From assembly GCA_934255135.1 (NCBI GenBank), contig CAKQMV010000010.1, forward strand, positions 13,756 through 77,755: a stretch of 64,000 nucleotides of DNA. Direction: 5' to 3'. This stretch comes from an uncultured Clostridia bacterium (GTDB lineage Bacteria; Bacillota; Clostridia; Peptostreptococcales; Anaerovoracaceae). Position 1 is the first letter of the stretch, and each line of letters opens with the position of its first letter. This document shows, in pieces, positions 53,031-62,424 of the stretch. Under the pieces are notes generated by a model. It did no database searches. It saw nothing but the letters and a program-made list of their open reading frames with translations, and was not told the origin of the DNA. The position numbers were made by a program, and so were the translations under genes.

Positions 53031-53840
53031 ATGGGAATAGAAGTTACATCTGTAGGAAGCAGCAGCTCGGGTAATTCATATATTATAAGAAGCAAGAATA
53101 ATGTGGTTATTCTTGATGTGGGCTTAAGCGGCAAGAAGATAAAGGAAGGTCTGTCGACTCTTGGAATCGCTCCAGCTGATGTCGATGCAATCATGGTAAC
53201 CCATGAGCACGTGGATCATGTTAAGAGCATCCGACTTATGGCCAAGACATGCGCGAATGCCGATATTATTACGAGCAGAGGCACCTACGAAGCCTGTGAC
53301 AATATGAAGGATATTGCGCAGAGCAGAATACAATTCGTAAGAAACGGAGACGAGCTTTCAGTTGGAGATATAAATGTGGATGTTTTTGCGCTTTCACATG
53401 ATGCGGCGGAGCCTGTCGGATATGCACTTGAAAGCGGAGGGGAGAGACTATGTATCGTAACTGATACGGGCATGGTTACTGAGGCTATAAGAGAAGAGCT
53501 TGTAGCTGCTGATAAGCTAGTATTTGAGTCAAATTATGAGGAGGATCTCCTGCTGATGGGGCCATATCCATATTCAGTTAAGAGGAGAATTCTAGGCGAC
53601 CATGGACATTTATCTAATGAGCTTGCCGGAACGACGCTTACAGAGATTCTCAATAGAAGAAAGGATTCAAGACAGTCAGCCAAAGCGCCTCGAATAATGC
53701 TTGCACATATAAGCACTACTAACAACACACCGAGCCAGGCAAGACACACAGTTGAAAGCATAATGAAAAAGAGCGGTCATAATGGTGGTGCGGATTATCA
53801 TATGATAGTGGCAGCGAAGGAAGGGGTGACGAAACTCTAA
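53031..53840 (+). CDS. walJ: Metallo-beta-lactamase-fold hydrolase, WalJ/YycJ
   Basis: 269 residues. The metal motif THEHVDHVK (HxHxDH), with DTG and FESNYEEDLLLMGPYP typical of WalJ/YycJ, a 5'-3' exonuclease-like MBL protein linked to DNA replication/repair and, in Bacillus, to the WalRK operon. The remaining ligands are seen in LAHISTTNN. Here it is placed with addB, not walRK, suggesting a DNA-processing link. It overlaps rlmH by one base. Confidence 0.9.
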   Translation: MGIEVTSVGSSSSGNSYIIRSKNNVVILDVGLSGKKIKEGLSTLGIAPADVDAIMVTHEHVDHVKSIRLMAKTCANADIITSRGTYEACDNMKDIAQSRIQFVRNGDELSVGDINVDVFALSHDAAEPVGYALESGGERLCIVTDTGMVTEAIREELVAADKLVFESNYEEDLLLMGPYPYSVKRRILGDHGHLSNELAGTTLTEILNRRKDSRQSAKAPRIMLAHISTTNNTPSQARHTVESIMKKSGHNGGADYHMIVAAKEGVTKL

Positions 53841-54319
53841 TGAATATCAATGTAATATGTATAGGAAAACTTAAAGAAAAGTACTGGAAAGATGCCATAG
53901 CAGAGTATTCAAAGCGTCTTTCGGGATACTGCAGCTTTAAGATAATCGAGCTTAAGGAATCAAAGCTTCCGACCAATGCGTCGCCTGCTGACGAGCTTAA
54001 GGTTATGGAGAACGAGGGGCGAAGCATCTTAGGTAAGATCGGAGATTCTGATTATGTTGTAGCTCTCGAGGTTGAAGGAAAACTCCTCGACTCGCCGGAG
54101 CTTGCGAAGAAGATGCAGAGCACTTTTGCCAGCGGAAAATCTACGATAGATTTCATCATCGGAGGAAGCCTTGGGCTGTCTGATGAAGTAAAGAAGCGGG
54201 CAGATTTCGGGCTGTCATTTTCGAGAATGACATTCCCGCACCAGATGATGAGGGTTGTGCTGCTCGAACAGATCTACAGAGGCTTCAAGATTATAAACAA
54301 CGAAGCGTATCATAAATAA
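53840..54319 (+). CDS. rlmH: 23S rRNA pseudouridine1915 N3-methyltransferase RlmH
   Basis: 159 residues, the full length of this SPOUT methyltransferase: MNINVICIGKLKEKYWKDAI, VALEVEGKLLDSPELA, DFIIGGSLGLSDEVKKRAD, and LSFSRMTFPHQMMRVVLLEQIYR. It methylates pseudouridine 1915 in helix 69 using SAM. rlmH next to walJ is a common arrangement in Firmicutes. Confidence 0.97.
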   Translation: MNINVICIGKLKEKYWKDAIAEYSKRLSGYCSFKIIELKESKLPTNASPADELKVMENEGRSILGKIGDSDYVVALEVEGKLLDSPELAKKMQSTFASGKSTIDFIIGGSLGLSDEVKKRADFGLSFSRMTFPHQMMRVVLLEQIYRGFKIINNEAYHK

Positions 54320-54340
54320 AGTATATATAAAGCAAGTGAA

Positions 54341-54375
54341 AAGAGGCGAATCTCTTAAGGGGGATGCGCCTCTTT
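54341..54375 (+). terminator. Terminator of addB-walJ-rlmH
   Basis: AAGAGGCG (54341-54348) pairs with CGCCTCTT (54367-54374). The loop can extend the stem. A short T run follows. Confidence 0.7.
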
Positions 54376-54409
54376 CCTATATAATTGGTCACTATTCTAG
54401 ATTGTCTGG

Positions 54410-55828
54410 TTATTCTTTGATCTCGCCTCTCTTGAGTCTGTCAAAATAGCTCTTGGTTTCCTTAACTACAATTCCGTTAAGTGCGAGAAGTGCAATCATG
54501 TTAGGGATTGCCATCAGGCCGTTAACGATGTCAGCGATTGTCCATACTGCTGACAGTGTGAGGAATGGTCCGATAAATACTGCGAGGATGTAGCCCCATC
54601 TGTAAGTGTTAAGGATGCCCTTTCTGTTTCCTACGAGGTACTCAAGACATCTCTCTGAGTAGTAGTCCCATCCGAGGATTGTAGTGAAAGCGAAGAATGA
54701 AAGACATACAGCGAGGACGATTGATCCTACCTGCTCTGGCCAAGGAAGTCCCTGACCAAAAGCTCTTGCTGTGATTGATGCACCCTCGAGTCCTTCGATT
54801 CCAAGTGAACCTGTTACAAGGATTGTGATACCTGTCATTGAGCAAACAACGATTGTATCGATAAAAGTTCCTGTCATAGTTACAAGACCCTGTCTTACAC
54901 ATTCATTTGTCTGAGCTGCAGCTGCTGCGATAGGGGCAGAGCCGATACCGGCCTCGTTAGAGAATACTCCTCTAGCAACACCCTTCTGCATTGCTACGAA
55001 GATAGCTCCGAGTACTCCACCTCCAACAGCGTCAAGTCCGAATGCACCTCTAAATACTGCCTTAACAGCACCAGGGATTGCTGCTGCGTTATAAACAAGA
55101 ATAGCAAGTGCAACAACGAAATAAAGCACGATCATAAAAGGTACGATAATCTCAGCAACCTTTGAAATTCTCTTGATTCCGCCGATAACTACTGCTGCTA
55201 CGAGTGCTGCTACAACAACTGCTGTAATTGCAACCGCCCAAGTGTAGCTGTTGCCTCCGATAGTGAAAGCAATGTTAGTCATGTCAGGGTCAACAACGTT
55301 CTGGATTGCATTAGCGATGCCGTTAACCTGAGTAATAGTACCGATTCCCATGATACCTACAAGCATTCCGAAAATCGCAAACAGTACAGCGAGGAACTTC
55401 CATTTCTTACCCATACCCTTCTCGATGTAGTAGAAAGGTCCTCCAAGAGCGTGCCCGTTCTCATCAACTTCTCTGAATTTGATTGCCAAAAGACCTTCAG
55501 AATACTTCGTTGCCATTCCTACGCAAGCGGCGATTATCATCCAGAAGAGAGCTCCCGGTCCGCCAAGTGACATAGCTGTTGCAACTCCTACTATGTTACC
55601 TGTTCCTACTGTTGCGGAAAGCGCTGTACAGAGAGCCGCGAAGCTTGACACTTCTCCGTGTCCTGACTCCTCATTCTTCCACATGTATCTCAGAGCGAGA
55701 CCCAGCTTTCTGAACTGAAGTCCTCTAAGTCTTAATGTAAGAAACAGACCTCCACCTACAATCAGGCAGAGCATTGGGATGCCCCATGCAAAATTATCGA
55801 GGGCGGTTAGTATTTCCATAAAGGTCAT
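54410..55828 (-). CDS. Sodium:alanine/glycine symporter (AGCS family)
   Basis: 472 residues with ~11 membrane helices and the AGCS signatures: ALSATVGTGNIVGVATAMSL, GGPGALFWMIIAA, YFVVALAILVY and GVFSNEAGIGSAPIAAAAA (the family motif). It takes up alanine or glycine with Na+ or H+. ATG 55828 has AAAGGAG 10 bases upstream, preferred over the longer frame at 55870. Confidence 0.93.
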   Translation of the reverse strand: MTFMEILTALDNFAWGIPMLCLIVGGGLFLTLRLRGLQFRKLGLALRYMWKNEESGHGEVSSFAALCTALSATVGTGNIVGVATAMSLGGPGALFWMIIAACVGMATKYSEGLLAIKFREVDENGHALGGPFYYIEKGMGKKWKFLAVLFAIFGMLVGIMGIGTITQVNGIANAIQNVVDPDMTNIAFTIGGNSYTWAVAITAVVVAALVAAVVIGGIKRISKVAEIIVPFMIVLYFVVALAILVYNAAAIPGAVKAVFRGAFGLDAVGGGVLGAIFVAMQKGVARGVFSNEAGIGSAPIAAAAAQTNECVRQGLVTMTGTFIDTIVVCSMTGITILVTGSLGIEGLEGASITARAFGQGLPWPEQVGSIVLAVCLSFFAFTTILGWDYYSERCLEYLVGNRKGILNTYRWGYILAVFIGPFLTLSAVWTIADIVNGLMAIPNMIALLALNGIVVKETKSYFDRLKRGEIKE

Positions 55829-56146
55829 TGGTCGTTCTCCTTTGCTTAATAACCTATACACGGCAGTCAAGTTAATCCGTGTTTGAATAACTTATAAATG
55901 TTTCGTACAGCTGACAGTATTTAGAATAACATCTGAGATTAGAGAATTCAAGAACTTTTGTGTTATAAACATAAATAATTAAAAAAATAGTTGTTTGTGA
56001 AAACAAAGACAATTTAGAATAGAGTATAAATTCGAGGATAAAAGGCACCTTGAAAGTCTTGTGAAAAGGGCTTTTTGCGGTGGTCAAATATCGTGAAAGC
56101 ATCTATAATAAAGCTAAGTATGTATTCATGAAAGGTGGAGTTACAC
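55829..56146. other. 318-base spacer between divergent genes
   Basis: AT-rich, no gene seen. It holds the upstream regions of the symporter (minus strand) and of the phosphohexomutase (plus strand). For the latter a promoter TGGTCA-17-TATAAT lies at 56081-56109. Nothing else of note. Confidence 0.5.
56081..56109 (+). promoter_or_regulatory. Promoter of the phosphohexomutase gene
   Basis: TGGTCA (56081-56086), 17-base spacer, perfect TATAAT (56104-56109), 38 bases before the start codon. Confidence 0.65.
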
Positions 56147-57634
56147 ATGGGCAAGGAAATATTGAAGCTTCAGAATGGAAGTGACATCAGAGGAATTGCT
56201 GTTCCAGGCGTTCCTGGAGAAGAGGTTAACCTGACGCAGCTTCAGGCGGGCGCGATCGCATCGTCATTCGTATACTGGCTTGTTAATAAGAAGGGGAAGA
56301 ATCCGGGCACTATCAAGATATGCATAGGACACGACCCTAGAATTTCGGCAGATGACATGATGGAGGGCCTCAAGAAGGGAATATGCATCATGGGTGCGAG
56401 AGTTGCTGACACAGGACTTGCATCAACACCTGCGATGTTTATGGCGACCTCGATGGATCTGTTTGATTATGACGGAGCAATCATGGTTACAGCAAGCCAT
56501 CTCCCATATAACAGAAACGGATTCAAGTTCTTTACAGAAGATGGTGGACTGAACAAGGAGGATATCTCCTGGATTCTTAACCACGCAGCTAAGATTAATT
56601 TTGTTGGCGAGTGGTATGAAGCAGAACAGGTTGATATTATGAGCATCTACGCTTCACACCTGCGCAGAATGATCACTCAGTCAGTTGGTTCTCTTGAAGG
56701 CATGAAGATTGTTGTTGATGCCGGCAATGGTTCTGGCGGCTTCTTCGCGACAGAGGTTCTTGAGAGACTTGGTGCTGACGTAAGTGGTTCACAGTTCCTT
56801 GAGCCAGACGGAACATTCCCTAACCACCAGCCTAACCCTGAGAACAAGGAGGCAATGGAGTCAATCTGCAAGAGAGTCGTTGAGACAGGTGCAGATTTCG
56901 GACTTATTTTTGACACAGACGTAGATAGAAGTGCGGCTGTTACAGGTTCAGGTAAGCCTATTGCGAGAAATGAGATTGTCGCACTTGCAGCAGCTCTTGG
57001 AGCAGACGACTATCCTGGCGGAACTGTAGTAACAGACAGCATCACATCTAATGAGCTTCACGAGTTCCTTGAGAAGGAACTCGGCCTTAAGCACTTCAGA
57101 TACAAGAGAGGCTACCGCAATGTAATCAACAAGGCAGCTGAGCTTATGGCAGAGGGTGAGCAGGCATTCCTTGCAATTGAGACATCAGGACATTGCGCAT
57201 ATTCAGACAACAGCTTCCTCGATGACGGCGCATTCCTTGCAGTGCAGATTGTAGTTGCTGCAGCTAAGCTCAAGAAGGAGGGCAAGACTATCGAGTCTCT
57301 AATTGAGAAGATGGAGCAGCCGGCTGAATCTGAAGAAGTGAGAATGAAGATTACTGCAGAGGACTATCAGACAGTTGGCGCTGATGTACTGATGCAGCTT
57401 GAAGAGTGGGTTGAGGAAACCAAGGGATACTCACTTGAGCTTCCTAACTATGAAGGCGTAAGAGTTAACTTTAAGCTTAGAGGTGCCAAGGGATGGTTCC
57501 TTCTCAGAAAGTCTCTTCACGATCCTGTGCTTGCACTCAATATTGAGTCAGACCGCGAAGGCGGATGCGAGAAGGTTAAGGCTGAGCTAAAGACATTCAT
57601 GGATAGATTTGAAGGAGTAGATAATGGATTATAA
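56147..57634 (+). CDS. Phosphomannomutase/phosphoglucomutase-family protein
   Basis: 495 residues of the alpha-D-phosphohexomutase family: phosphoserine loop MVTASHLPYNRNGFKF (catalytic Ser), metal loop GLIFDTDVDRSAAV, sugar-binding loop LAIETSGHCAYSD and a C-terminal phosphate-binding region (VRVNFKLRGAKGWFLLRKSL). It interconverts hexose 1- and 6-phosphates for wall and nucleotide-sugar synthesis; specificity is not clear. ATG 56147 follows AAAGGTGGAG. It overlaps the next gene by 11 bases. Confidence 0.9.
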   Translation: MGKEILKLQNGSDIRGIAVPGVPGEEVNLTQLQAGAIASSFVYWLVNKKGKNPGTIKICIGHDPRISADDMMEGLKKGICIMGARVADTGLASTPAMFMATSMDLFDYDGAIMVTASHLPYNRNGFKFFTEDGGLNKEDISWILNHAAKINFVGEWYEAEQVDIMSIYASHLRRMITQSVGSLEGMKIVVDAGNGSGGFFATEVLERLGADVSGSQFLEPDGTFPNHQPNPENKEAMESICKRVVETGADFGLIFDTDVDRSAAVTGSGKPIARNEIVALAAALGADDYPGGTVVTDSITSNELHEFLEKELGLKHFRYKRGYRNVINKAAELMAEGEQAFLAIETSGHCAYSDNSFLDDGAFLAVQIVVAAAKLKKEGKTIESLIEKMEQPAESEEVRMKITAEDYQTVGADVLMQLEEWVEETKGYSLELPNYEGVRVNFKLRGAKGWFLLRKSLHDPVLALNIESDREGGCEKVKAELKTFMDRFEGVDNGL

Positions 57635-58172
57635 GATGAGAATTGCAGGCTGTGAGAGACACCTGCCTCTATGCCCGATAACAGATGATTTATATATTGC
57701 AGGATTTATTATGTTTGGTGATGTTGAGATTACAGAAGCATGTGCTAAGCTCCTTAACGATAAGGCGCCTGAGTATGATGTAATCGTAACTGCAGAGAGC
57801 AAGGGTATTCCTCTAGCTTATGAGATGGCAAGAGAGACACGCACCCCATACATCGTTGCAAGAAAGGGCGCTAAGCTTTATATGCAGGATGTTGTTACTG
57901 TTGAGGTTAACTCAATCACAACAGATCACGTTCAGACACTTTGTGTGGGCAGAGCTGAGAGAGAGCTGATTGCCGGCAAGAGAGTTCTCATCGTTGATGA
58001 TGTAATCAGCACTGGTGATTCACTCAAGGCTCTTGAGGAGCTTGTAACAGCTATCGAAGGAAACATCGTAGGAAAGTGTGCTGTTCTTGCAGAGGGAGAT
58101 GCTGCAGACAGAGATGACATCATTTTCCTTGAGAAGCTTCCACTGTTCGACGGCGAGGGAAATCCTCTGTAA
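57624..58172 (+). CDS. Adenine/xanthine-type phosphoribosyltransferase
   Basis: 182 residues with a type I PRTase fold: VIVTAESKGIPLAYEMAR and the PRPP-binding loop RVLIVDDVISTGDSLKALE. Length and the ESKGIP motif are near Apt-like proteins, so adenine is a possible base, but other PRTases in Clostridia share this shape. It overlaps the phosphohexomutase gene by 11 bases and precedes sortase after 27. Confidence 0.82.
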   Translation: MDYKMRIAGCERHLPLCPITDDLYIAGFIMFGDVEITEACAKLLNDKAPEYDVIVTAESKGIPLAYEMARETRTPYIVARKGAKLYMQDVVTVEVNSITTDHVQTLCVGRAERELIAGKRVLIVDDVISTGDSLKALEELVTAIEGNIVGKCAVLAEGDAADRDDIIFLEKLPLFDGEGNPL

Positions 58173-58199
58173 TGCCACAGTGCGAAAGGAATTTTTCTA

Positions 58200-58937
58200 T
58201 TGAAGAAGAAAACTAATAGACAGATCGGGAAGGCAGCGAGCAGCATAATGCTTGTCTGCCTTCTTGCGATTGCAGGGGTTAGCCTCTATAACGTACTAAA
58301 ACTGAACAAAGATTACCAGAAAGACAGGGAATCATATGAGAAGGTGCAGAATATTGCCGAGAACACGCAGAAAGGCAATATCAATTTTGATAAGCTTTCT
58401 GAAATCAACCCGGATATTATTGCATGGCTTAAGCTAGAAGATACTGTGATTGACTATCCTGTTGTACAGGGCGATGACAACGTGAAATATTTAAGCGTGC
58501 TGTTCGACGGGACTTCGGGAGGGTGCGGCACACTTTTTGCCGACTCAAGAACAGAGAAGCCATTTGAGGATCCATGCACGATTATCTACGGCCACCATAT
58601 GAAGGACGGATCGATGTTTCACACTCTTAAGGAATTTCGGTCAAAAGATTATGCCGATGAGCATCCTGTGTTCCGCTTGAGCACTCCTTCTGAGGAATAT
58701 AACCTGGCTGTGACTGCTTTCCTCGAAATCAGCGCAAAGGATTCACTGTATAAGACAACGTGGTCAGGAAATGACGACAAAAGGTTATGGATTTCAGATG
58801 TAAAGAGCAAGGCATCATACCTGACAAGCACAGAAATGCGCGAAGATGACACATACGTAATGCTTTCAACGTGCAAAGGCGCCTCAGATACCGAAAGATA
58901 CGCATTAATAGGCAAACTGGTGTCAAGAAGTATGTAG
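58200..58937 (+). CDS. srtB: Class B sortase
   Basis: 245 residues. An N-terminal membrane anchor (~10-30, SSIMLVCLLAIAGVSLYNVL) and a sortase B domain with WLKLEDTVIDYPVVQGDDN, catalytic His in YGHHMKDGSMF (His132), Cys in MLSTCKGASD (Cys225) and Arg in TERYALIGKL (Arg233). Sortase B links surface proteins, often haem or metal-binding, to peptidoglycan or pili. The start is TTG 58200, with AAAGGA 9 bases upstream. No substrate with an NPxTG-like signal is encoded close by. Confidence 0.9.
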   Translation: MKKKTNRQIGKAASSIMLVCLLAIAGVSLYNVLKLNKDYQKDRESYEKVQNIAENTQKGNINFDKLSEINPDIIAWLKLEDTVIDYPVVQGDDNVKYLSVLFDGTSGGCGTLFADSRTEKPFEDPCTIIYGHHMKDGSMFHTLKEFRSKDYADEHPVFRLSTPSEEYNLAVTAFLEISAKDSLYKTTWSGNDDKRLWISDVKSKASYLTSTEMREDDTYVMLSTCKGASDTERYALIGKLVSRSM

Positions 58938-59005
58938 AAAAGTACATAATTTAATGATATAATATAACATCTATGAGTATGTGAAAAACAAGAAAGGAAG
59001 ATGTT

Positions 59006-60796
59006 ATGAGAGCGTTCGGGGATAGCAAGGGAATGCGAAATGACGGCATATATGATGTAAGACCTGTCAGCACGCTTAAGGAAGTTGTTGAATATTCTAT
59101 AGACAAGTATCCTAAACGTATCGCTTACATGTACAAGACAAGTCATAAGGAACCTTTCAGAGAACTTACATTCAGACAGTTCGGAGACAAGATGAATGCG
59201 CTCGGTACTGAGCTTATTCACATGGGCTTTAAGGGATCTAAGGTAGCTGTCATTGGAGACAACTCGTACAGATATGCACTGACTTATCTGACAACAGTAT
59301 GCGGAGTGGGAACTATTGTTCCGCTAGACAAGAATCTGGAGATAGATGAGATTGAGAACCTTCTTACAAGAGCTGACGTTGAGATTATTTTTACAGACAT
59401 CAAGCTTGTTGAGAAAATCAAGCCTCTGCTCGATAAGGTAGAGATGCTTAAATACATTGCTGTTATGAATGATTCATATTATGACAGCAGCGATGAGAGA
59501 ATCCTGTCACAGGATGAGATTATAGACAAGGGTTTTGACAAGCTTGCAGAGAAGGACTATTCATATATCGATGCAGTAGTTCTTCCTGATGACCTTTCGA
59601 CAATTCTGTTCACAAGTGGAACAACAGGACTTGCCAAGGGCGTAATGCTGTCACACAGAAATCTTGCAACCAATACAATGAACACATCGAAGATGTTTGC
59701 AATTCCTAAGAAAGGCAGAGTTCTCGATGTGCTTCCAATGCATCACGCATATGAGATGCTGGCGACAGTTATAACCTGCTTCTATCAGGGTGCGACCGTT
59801 GTCATATGCGAAGGTCTTAAGCACCTTCAGACTAACTTTGTTGAGGCTGAGTGCTCAGTGCTTCTCGGAGTTCCACTGGTATTTGAGAATGTTCATAAGA
59901 AGATTTTCAGACAGGCAGAGAAGCAGGGACAGCTTGAAGCGCTTCAGAAGGGAATTGATCTCTCGAAGAAGCTTGGACTTTCCAAGATGAAGGCTGTTAC
60001 GAAGAGACTGTTTAAGTCTATTCAGGGTGTTTTTGGCAAGAACCTATACTGCCTGATTGCAGGAGGTGCTGCAATCAATCCTGATGTAATTGAGGATTTC
60101 AGAGCTATGGGAATTCCTATCATTCAGGGATATGGAATGACAGAGCATGCACCTCTTATCTCTGTAAATCCTGTTAAGCACTGCAAGCCTGCATCTGTAG
60201 GCCCTGCGCTTCCTGATACAGAAATCAGAATCATTAATTCTGACGACGAGGGTAACGGAGAGATTATTGTACGAAGCCCATCAGTAATGCTTGGATACTA
60301 CAAGGATCCGGAAAACACAGCTGCGACAATTGTTGATGGCTGGCTTCATACTGGTGACTACGGATATCTCGATGAAGATGGATATCTGTACATCACAGGA
60401 CGAAAGAAGAACGTTATCGTTACTAAGACGGGTAAGAATATCTTCCCAGAGGAGATAGAGTATTATCTTCTTCTCGAGGACGATATTGCAGAGACACTAG
60501 TTTACGGCAAGGAGCACATTATTGAGGGTGACCTTGTATGTACTGCACTGATTTATCCGGACTACAAGCAGCTTGCTCAGAAGGGTATAACTGATCCTGC
60601 TGACATTTATGCTAGAGTAAGGGAAATCGTAGAAGAGGTCAACAACAAGGTTCCGCATTATAAGAGAATCAAGAGAATCGAAATAAGGGACGAGGATTTC
60701 ATCAAGACTACTACTCTTAAGATTAAGAGACAGGTTCCAGAGAACTATGAATACAAGTTTGAGGATAAGGATTTTGATGAAGGAAGAAGATTCTAA
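59006..60796 (+). CDS. AMP-binding acyl-CoA synthetase (long-chain fatty acid type)
   Basis: 596 residues of the ANL superfamily: P-loop ILFTSGTTGLAKGVMLSHRN, the ATP motif QGYGMTEHAPL, WLHTGDYGYLDEDGYLYITG, RKKNVIVTKTGKNIFPEE, and a C-terminal domain with the catalytic Lys in KTTTLKIKRQ. It activates a carboxylic acid, probably a fatty acid, to acyl-AMP and acyl-CoA. A membrane-bound link is not seen. AAGGAAG precedes the ATG; the racemase gene follows after 11 bases. Confidence 0.9.
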   Translation: MRAFGDSKGMRNDGIYDVRPVSTLKEVVEYSIDKYPKRIAYMYKTSHKEPFRELTFRQFGDKMNALGTELIHMGFKGSKVAVIGDNSYRYALTYLTTVCGVGTIVPLDKNLEIDEIENLLTRADVEIIFTDIKLVEKIKPLLDKVEMLKYIAVMNDSYYDSSDERILSQDEIIDKGFDKLAEKDYSYIDAVVLPDDLSTILFTSGTTGLAKGVMLSHRNLATNTMNTSKMFAIPKKGRVLDVLPMHHAYEMLATVITCFYQGATVVICEGLKHLQTNFVEAECSVLLGVPLVFENVHKKIFRQAEKQGQLEALQKGIDLSKKLGLSKMKAVTKRLFKSIQGVFGKNLYCLIAGGAAINPDVIEDFRAMGIPIIQGYGMTEHAPLISVNPVKHCKPASVGPALPDTEIRIINSDDEGNGEIIVRSPSVMLGYYKDPENTAATIVDGWLHTGDYGYLDEDGYLYITGRKKNVIVTKTGKNIFPEEIEYYLLLEDDIAETLVYGKEHIIEGDLVCTALIYPDYKQLAQKGITDPADIYARVREIVEEVNNKVPHYKRIKRIEIRDEDFIKTTTLKIKRQVPENYEYKFEDKDFDEGRRF

Positions 60797-60807
60797 GGGG
60801 TTGAACT

Positions 60808-61908
60808 ATGAAGAGAATTGAATATCCGGCACTTATGGTGGATCACGAGAAGTTCAGAGAGAACATCAGAATCGTGACAGAGAAGTGCAGAGAGAATGGA
60901 ATAGTTGTTGCCGGAGTAATCAAGGCAACTAACGGAATGTCTAGAATTGCAGAGGATTTCGTTTCATCAGGCGCAGAGCTGGTCGCTTCTTCAAGACTTG
61001 AGCAGCTTGAGAGAGCTGCTGATGCTACAACAGGAGTACCACTTCTTGATATCAGAATTCCTATGCTGTCAGAGGTTCCAGATGTAATAAGAATTGCAGA
61101 TATTTCACTTAACAGTGAGATTAAGGTAATAAGAGCACTTAATGAAGAGGCTCTAAGACAGAGAAAGCTTCACAAGGTTATACTGATGGCTGATCTTGGA
61201 GATCTGAGAGAAGGTTATATGGATCATGATGAGCTTATCGAGGTTGCACTTGAGATTGAGAACGAGATGGAAGGCCTTGAGCTTGCAGGAATCGGAACTA
61301 ATCTCGGATGCTATGGCTCAGTTAAGCCTTCAGCAATCAATATGAACCAGCTTGCAGAACTCGCTGAACGTGTTGAGATTGCTATCGGAAGAGAGCTTGA
61401 ATACGTTTCCGGTGGTGCAAGCAGCAGTATGATGCCACTTCTTGATGGCGTTATGCCTCGTAAGATTAACATGCTGAGAATCGGAGCGCTTGCATATACA
61501 GGCTGCCTTGATGACATCAGACTGGCTTACGGATACGAGTGGGCTGATTGTATGAACGGAGATGCGTTCACACTTCGTGCGGAGGTAATTGAGAAGAAGG
61601 TTAAGCCTACACATCCTATCGGAGAGCTTGGTGTCGATGCATTCGGTAAGAAGCAGGTATACGAAGACAAAGGAGACCGCATGAGAGTTCTGCTCGCAGT
61701 CGGAAGAGCGGACTTCGGCGATATTGATGATATTTTGCCCGAGCTACCAGGATCATATGTCGTAGGAGCTTCGGGAGACCATACGATTCTCGATATCGAG
61801 GATTGCGAGGTAAAGCCTGAGATTGGAGATGTAATCGAGTTCAGACTTAAGTACTCGGGACTTCTGAGACTGTCAGGCAGTGAGAATGTCAAGGTTTATA
61901 ACAGATAA
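60808..61908 (+). CDS. Alanine/ornithine racemase-family PLP enzyme
   Basis: 366 residues with an alanine racemase-type PLP barrel: PLP Lys in VVAGVIKATNG (Lys39), GIGTNLGCYGS, YVSGGASSSMMPLL, and the C-terminal beta domain with GDHTILDIEDCEVKPEIGD. The length and motifs match the ornithine racemase-like (Orr/YhfX) family of amino-acid-fermenting Clostridia more than Alr. It probably racemises an amino acid for catabolism. Substrate unclear. Confidence 0.85.
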   Translation: MKRIEYPALMVDHEKFRENIRIVTEKCRENGIVVAGVIKATNGMSRIAEDFVSSGAELVASSRLEQLERAADATTGVPLLDIRIPMLSEVPDVIRIADISLNSEIKVIRALNEEALRQRKLHKVILMADLGDLREGYMDHDELIEVALEIENEMEGLELAGIGTNLGCYGSVKPSAINMNQLAELAERVEIAIGRELEYVSGGASSSMMPLLDGVMPRKINMLRIGALAYTGCLDDIRLAYGYEWADCMNGDAFTLRAEVIEKKVKPTHPIGELGVDAFGKKQVYEDKGDRMRVLLAVGRADFGDIDDILPELPGSYVVGASGDHTILDIEDCEVKPEIGDVIEFRLKYSGLLRLSGSENVKVYNR

Positions 61909-61938
61909 TTGAAATAACAACGAAAGGAACTGATTGAA

Positions 61939-62421
61939 ATGGCTAATGTAATGTCAAACGAAATGACCAGAGAAGGTTATGAGGCCCTACAGAAAGAACT
62001 GGAAACTCTTGTAACCGTTACACGTAAGGAGAATGCTGAGCGTCTTAAGGAGGCTATCAGCTACGGAGATATTTCTGAGAACTCAGAGTACGATGCTGCT
62101 AAGGATGCACAGGCAGAAACAGAAGAGAGAATCACTGAAATCGAGGCAATGCTCAGAACTGCAGTTGTAGTTGATGAGCATGCTGCAGGTAATGATGATA
62201 CAACTGTTCAGACTGGTAGAACAGTAAGAGTAAAGGATCTTGAGTACAATGAAGAGGTTACATACAAGATTGTAGGTTCATCAGAGGCAGATCCTTTTGA
62301 GGGTAAGCTTTCAAACGCGTCACTTGTAGGTCAGCACCTTATCGGCAACAAGGCCGGAGATGTGGTTACATTCGAGGTACCTGACGGTGTTGCTAGATAT
62401 GAGATTCTGGAGGTAAAGTAG
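61939..62421 (+). CDS. greA: Transcription elongation factor GreA
   Basis: 160 residues, standard GreA: an N-terminal coiled coil (MTREGYEALQKELETL to AEERI), with the acidic tip at GDISENSEYDAAKDAQ that stimulates RNA cleavage by backtracked RNA polymerase, and a C-terminal FKBP-like domain (VRVKDLEYNEEVTYKIVG). It lies directly before lysS, a common pairing in Firmicutes. Confidence 0.97.
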   Translation: MANVMSNEMTREGYEALQKELETLVTVTRKENAERLKEAISYGDISENSEYDAAKDAQAETEERITEIEAMLRTAVVVDEHAAGNDDTTVQTGRTVRVKDLEYNEEVTYKIVGSSEADPFEGKLSNASLVGQHLIGNKAGDVVTFEVPDGVARYEILEVK

Positions 62422-62424
62422 GAC

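Noticed and set aside
55829..56146. Small minus-strand frame at 55872-56102
   Set aside because: No ribosome binding site, low complexity, lies in the divergent promoter region.
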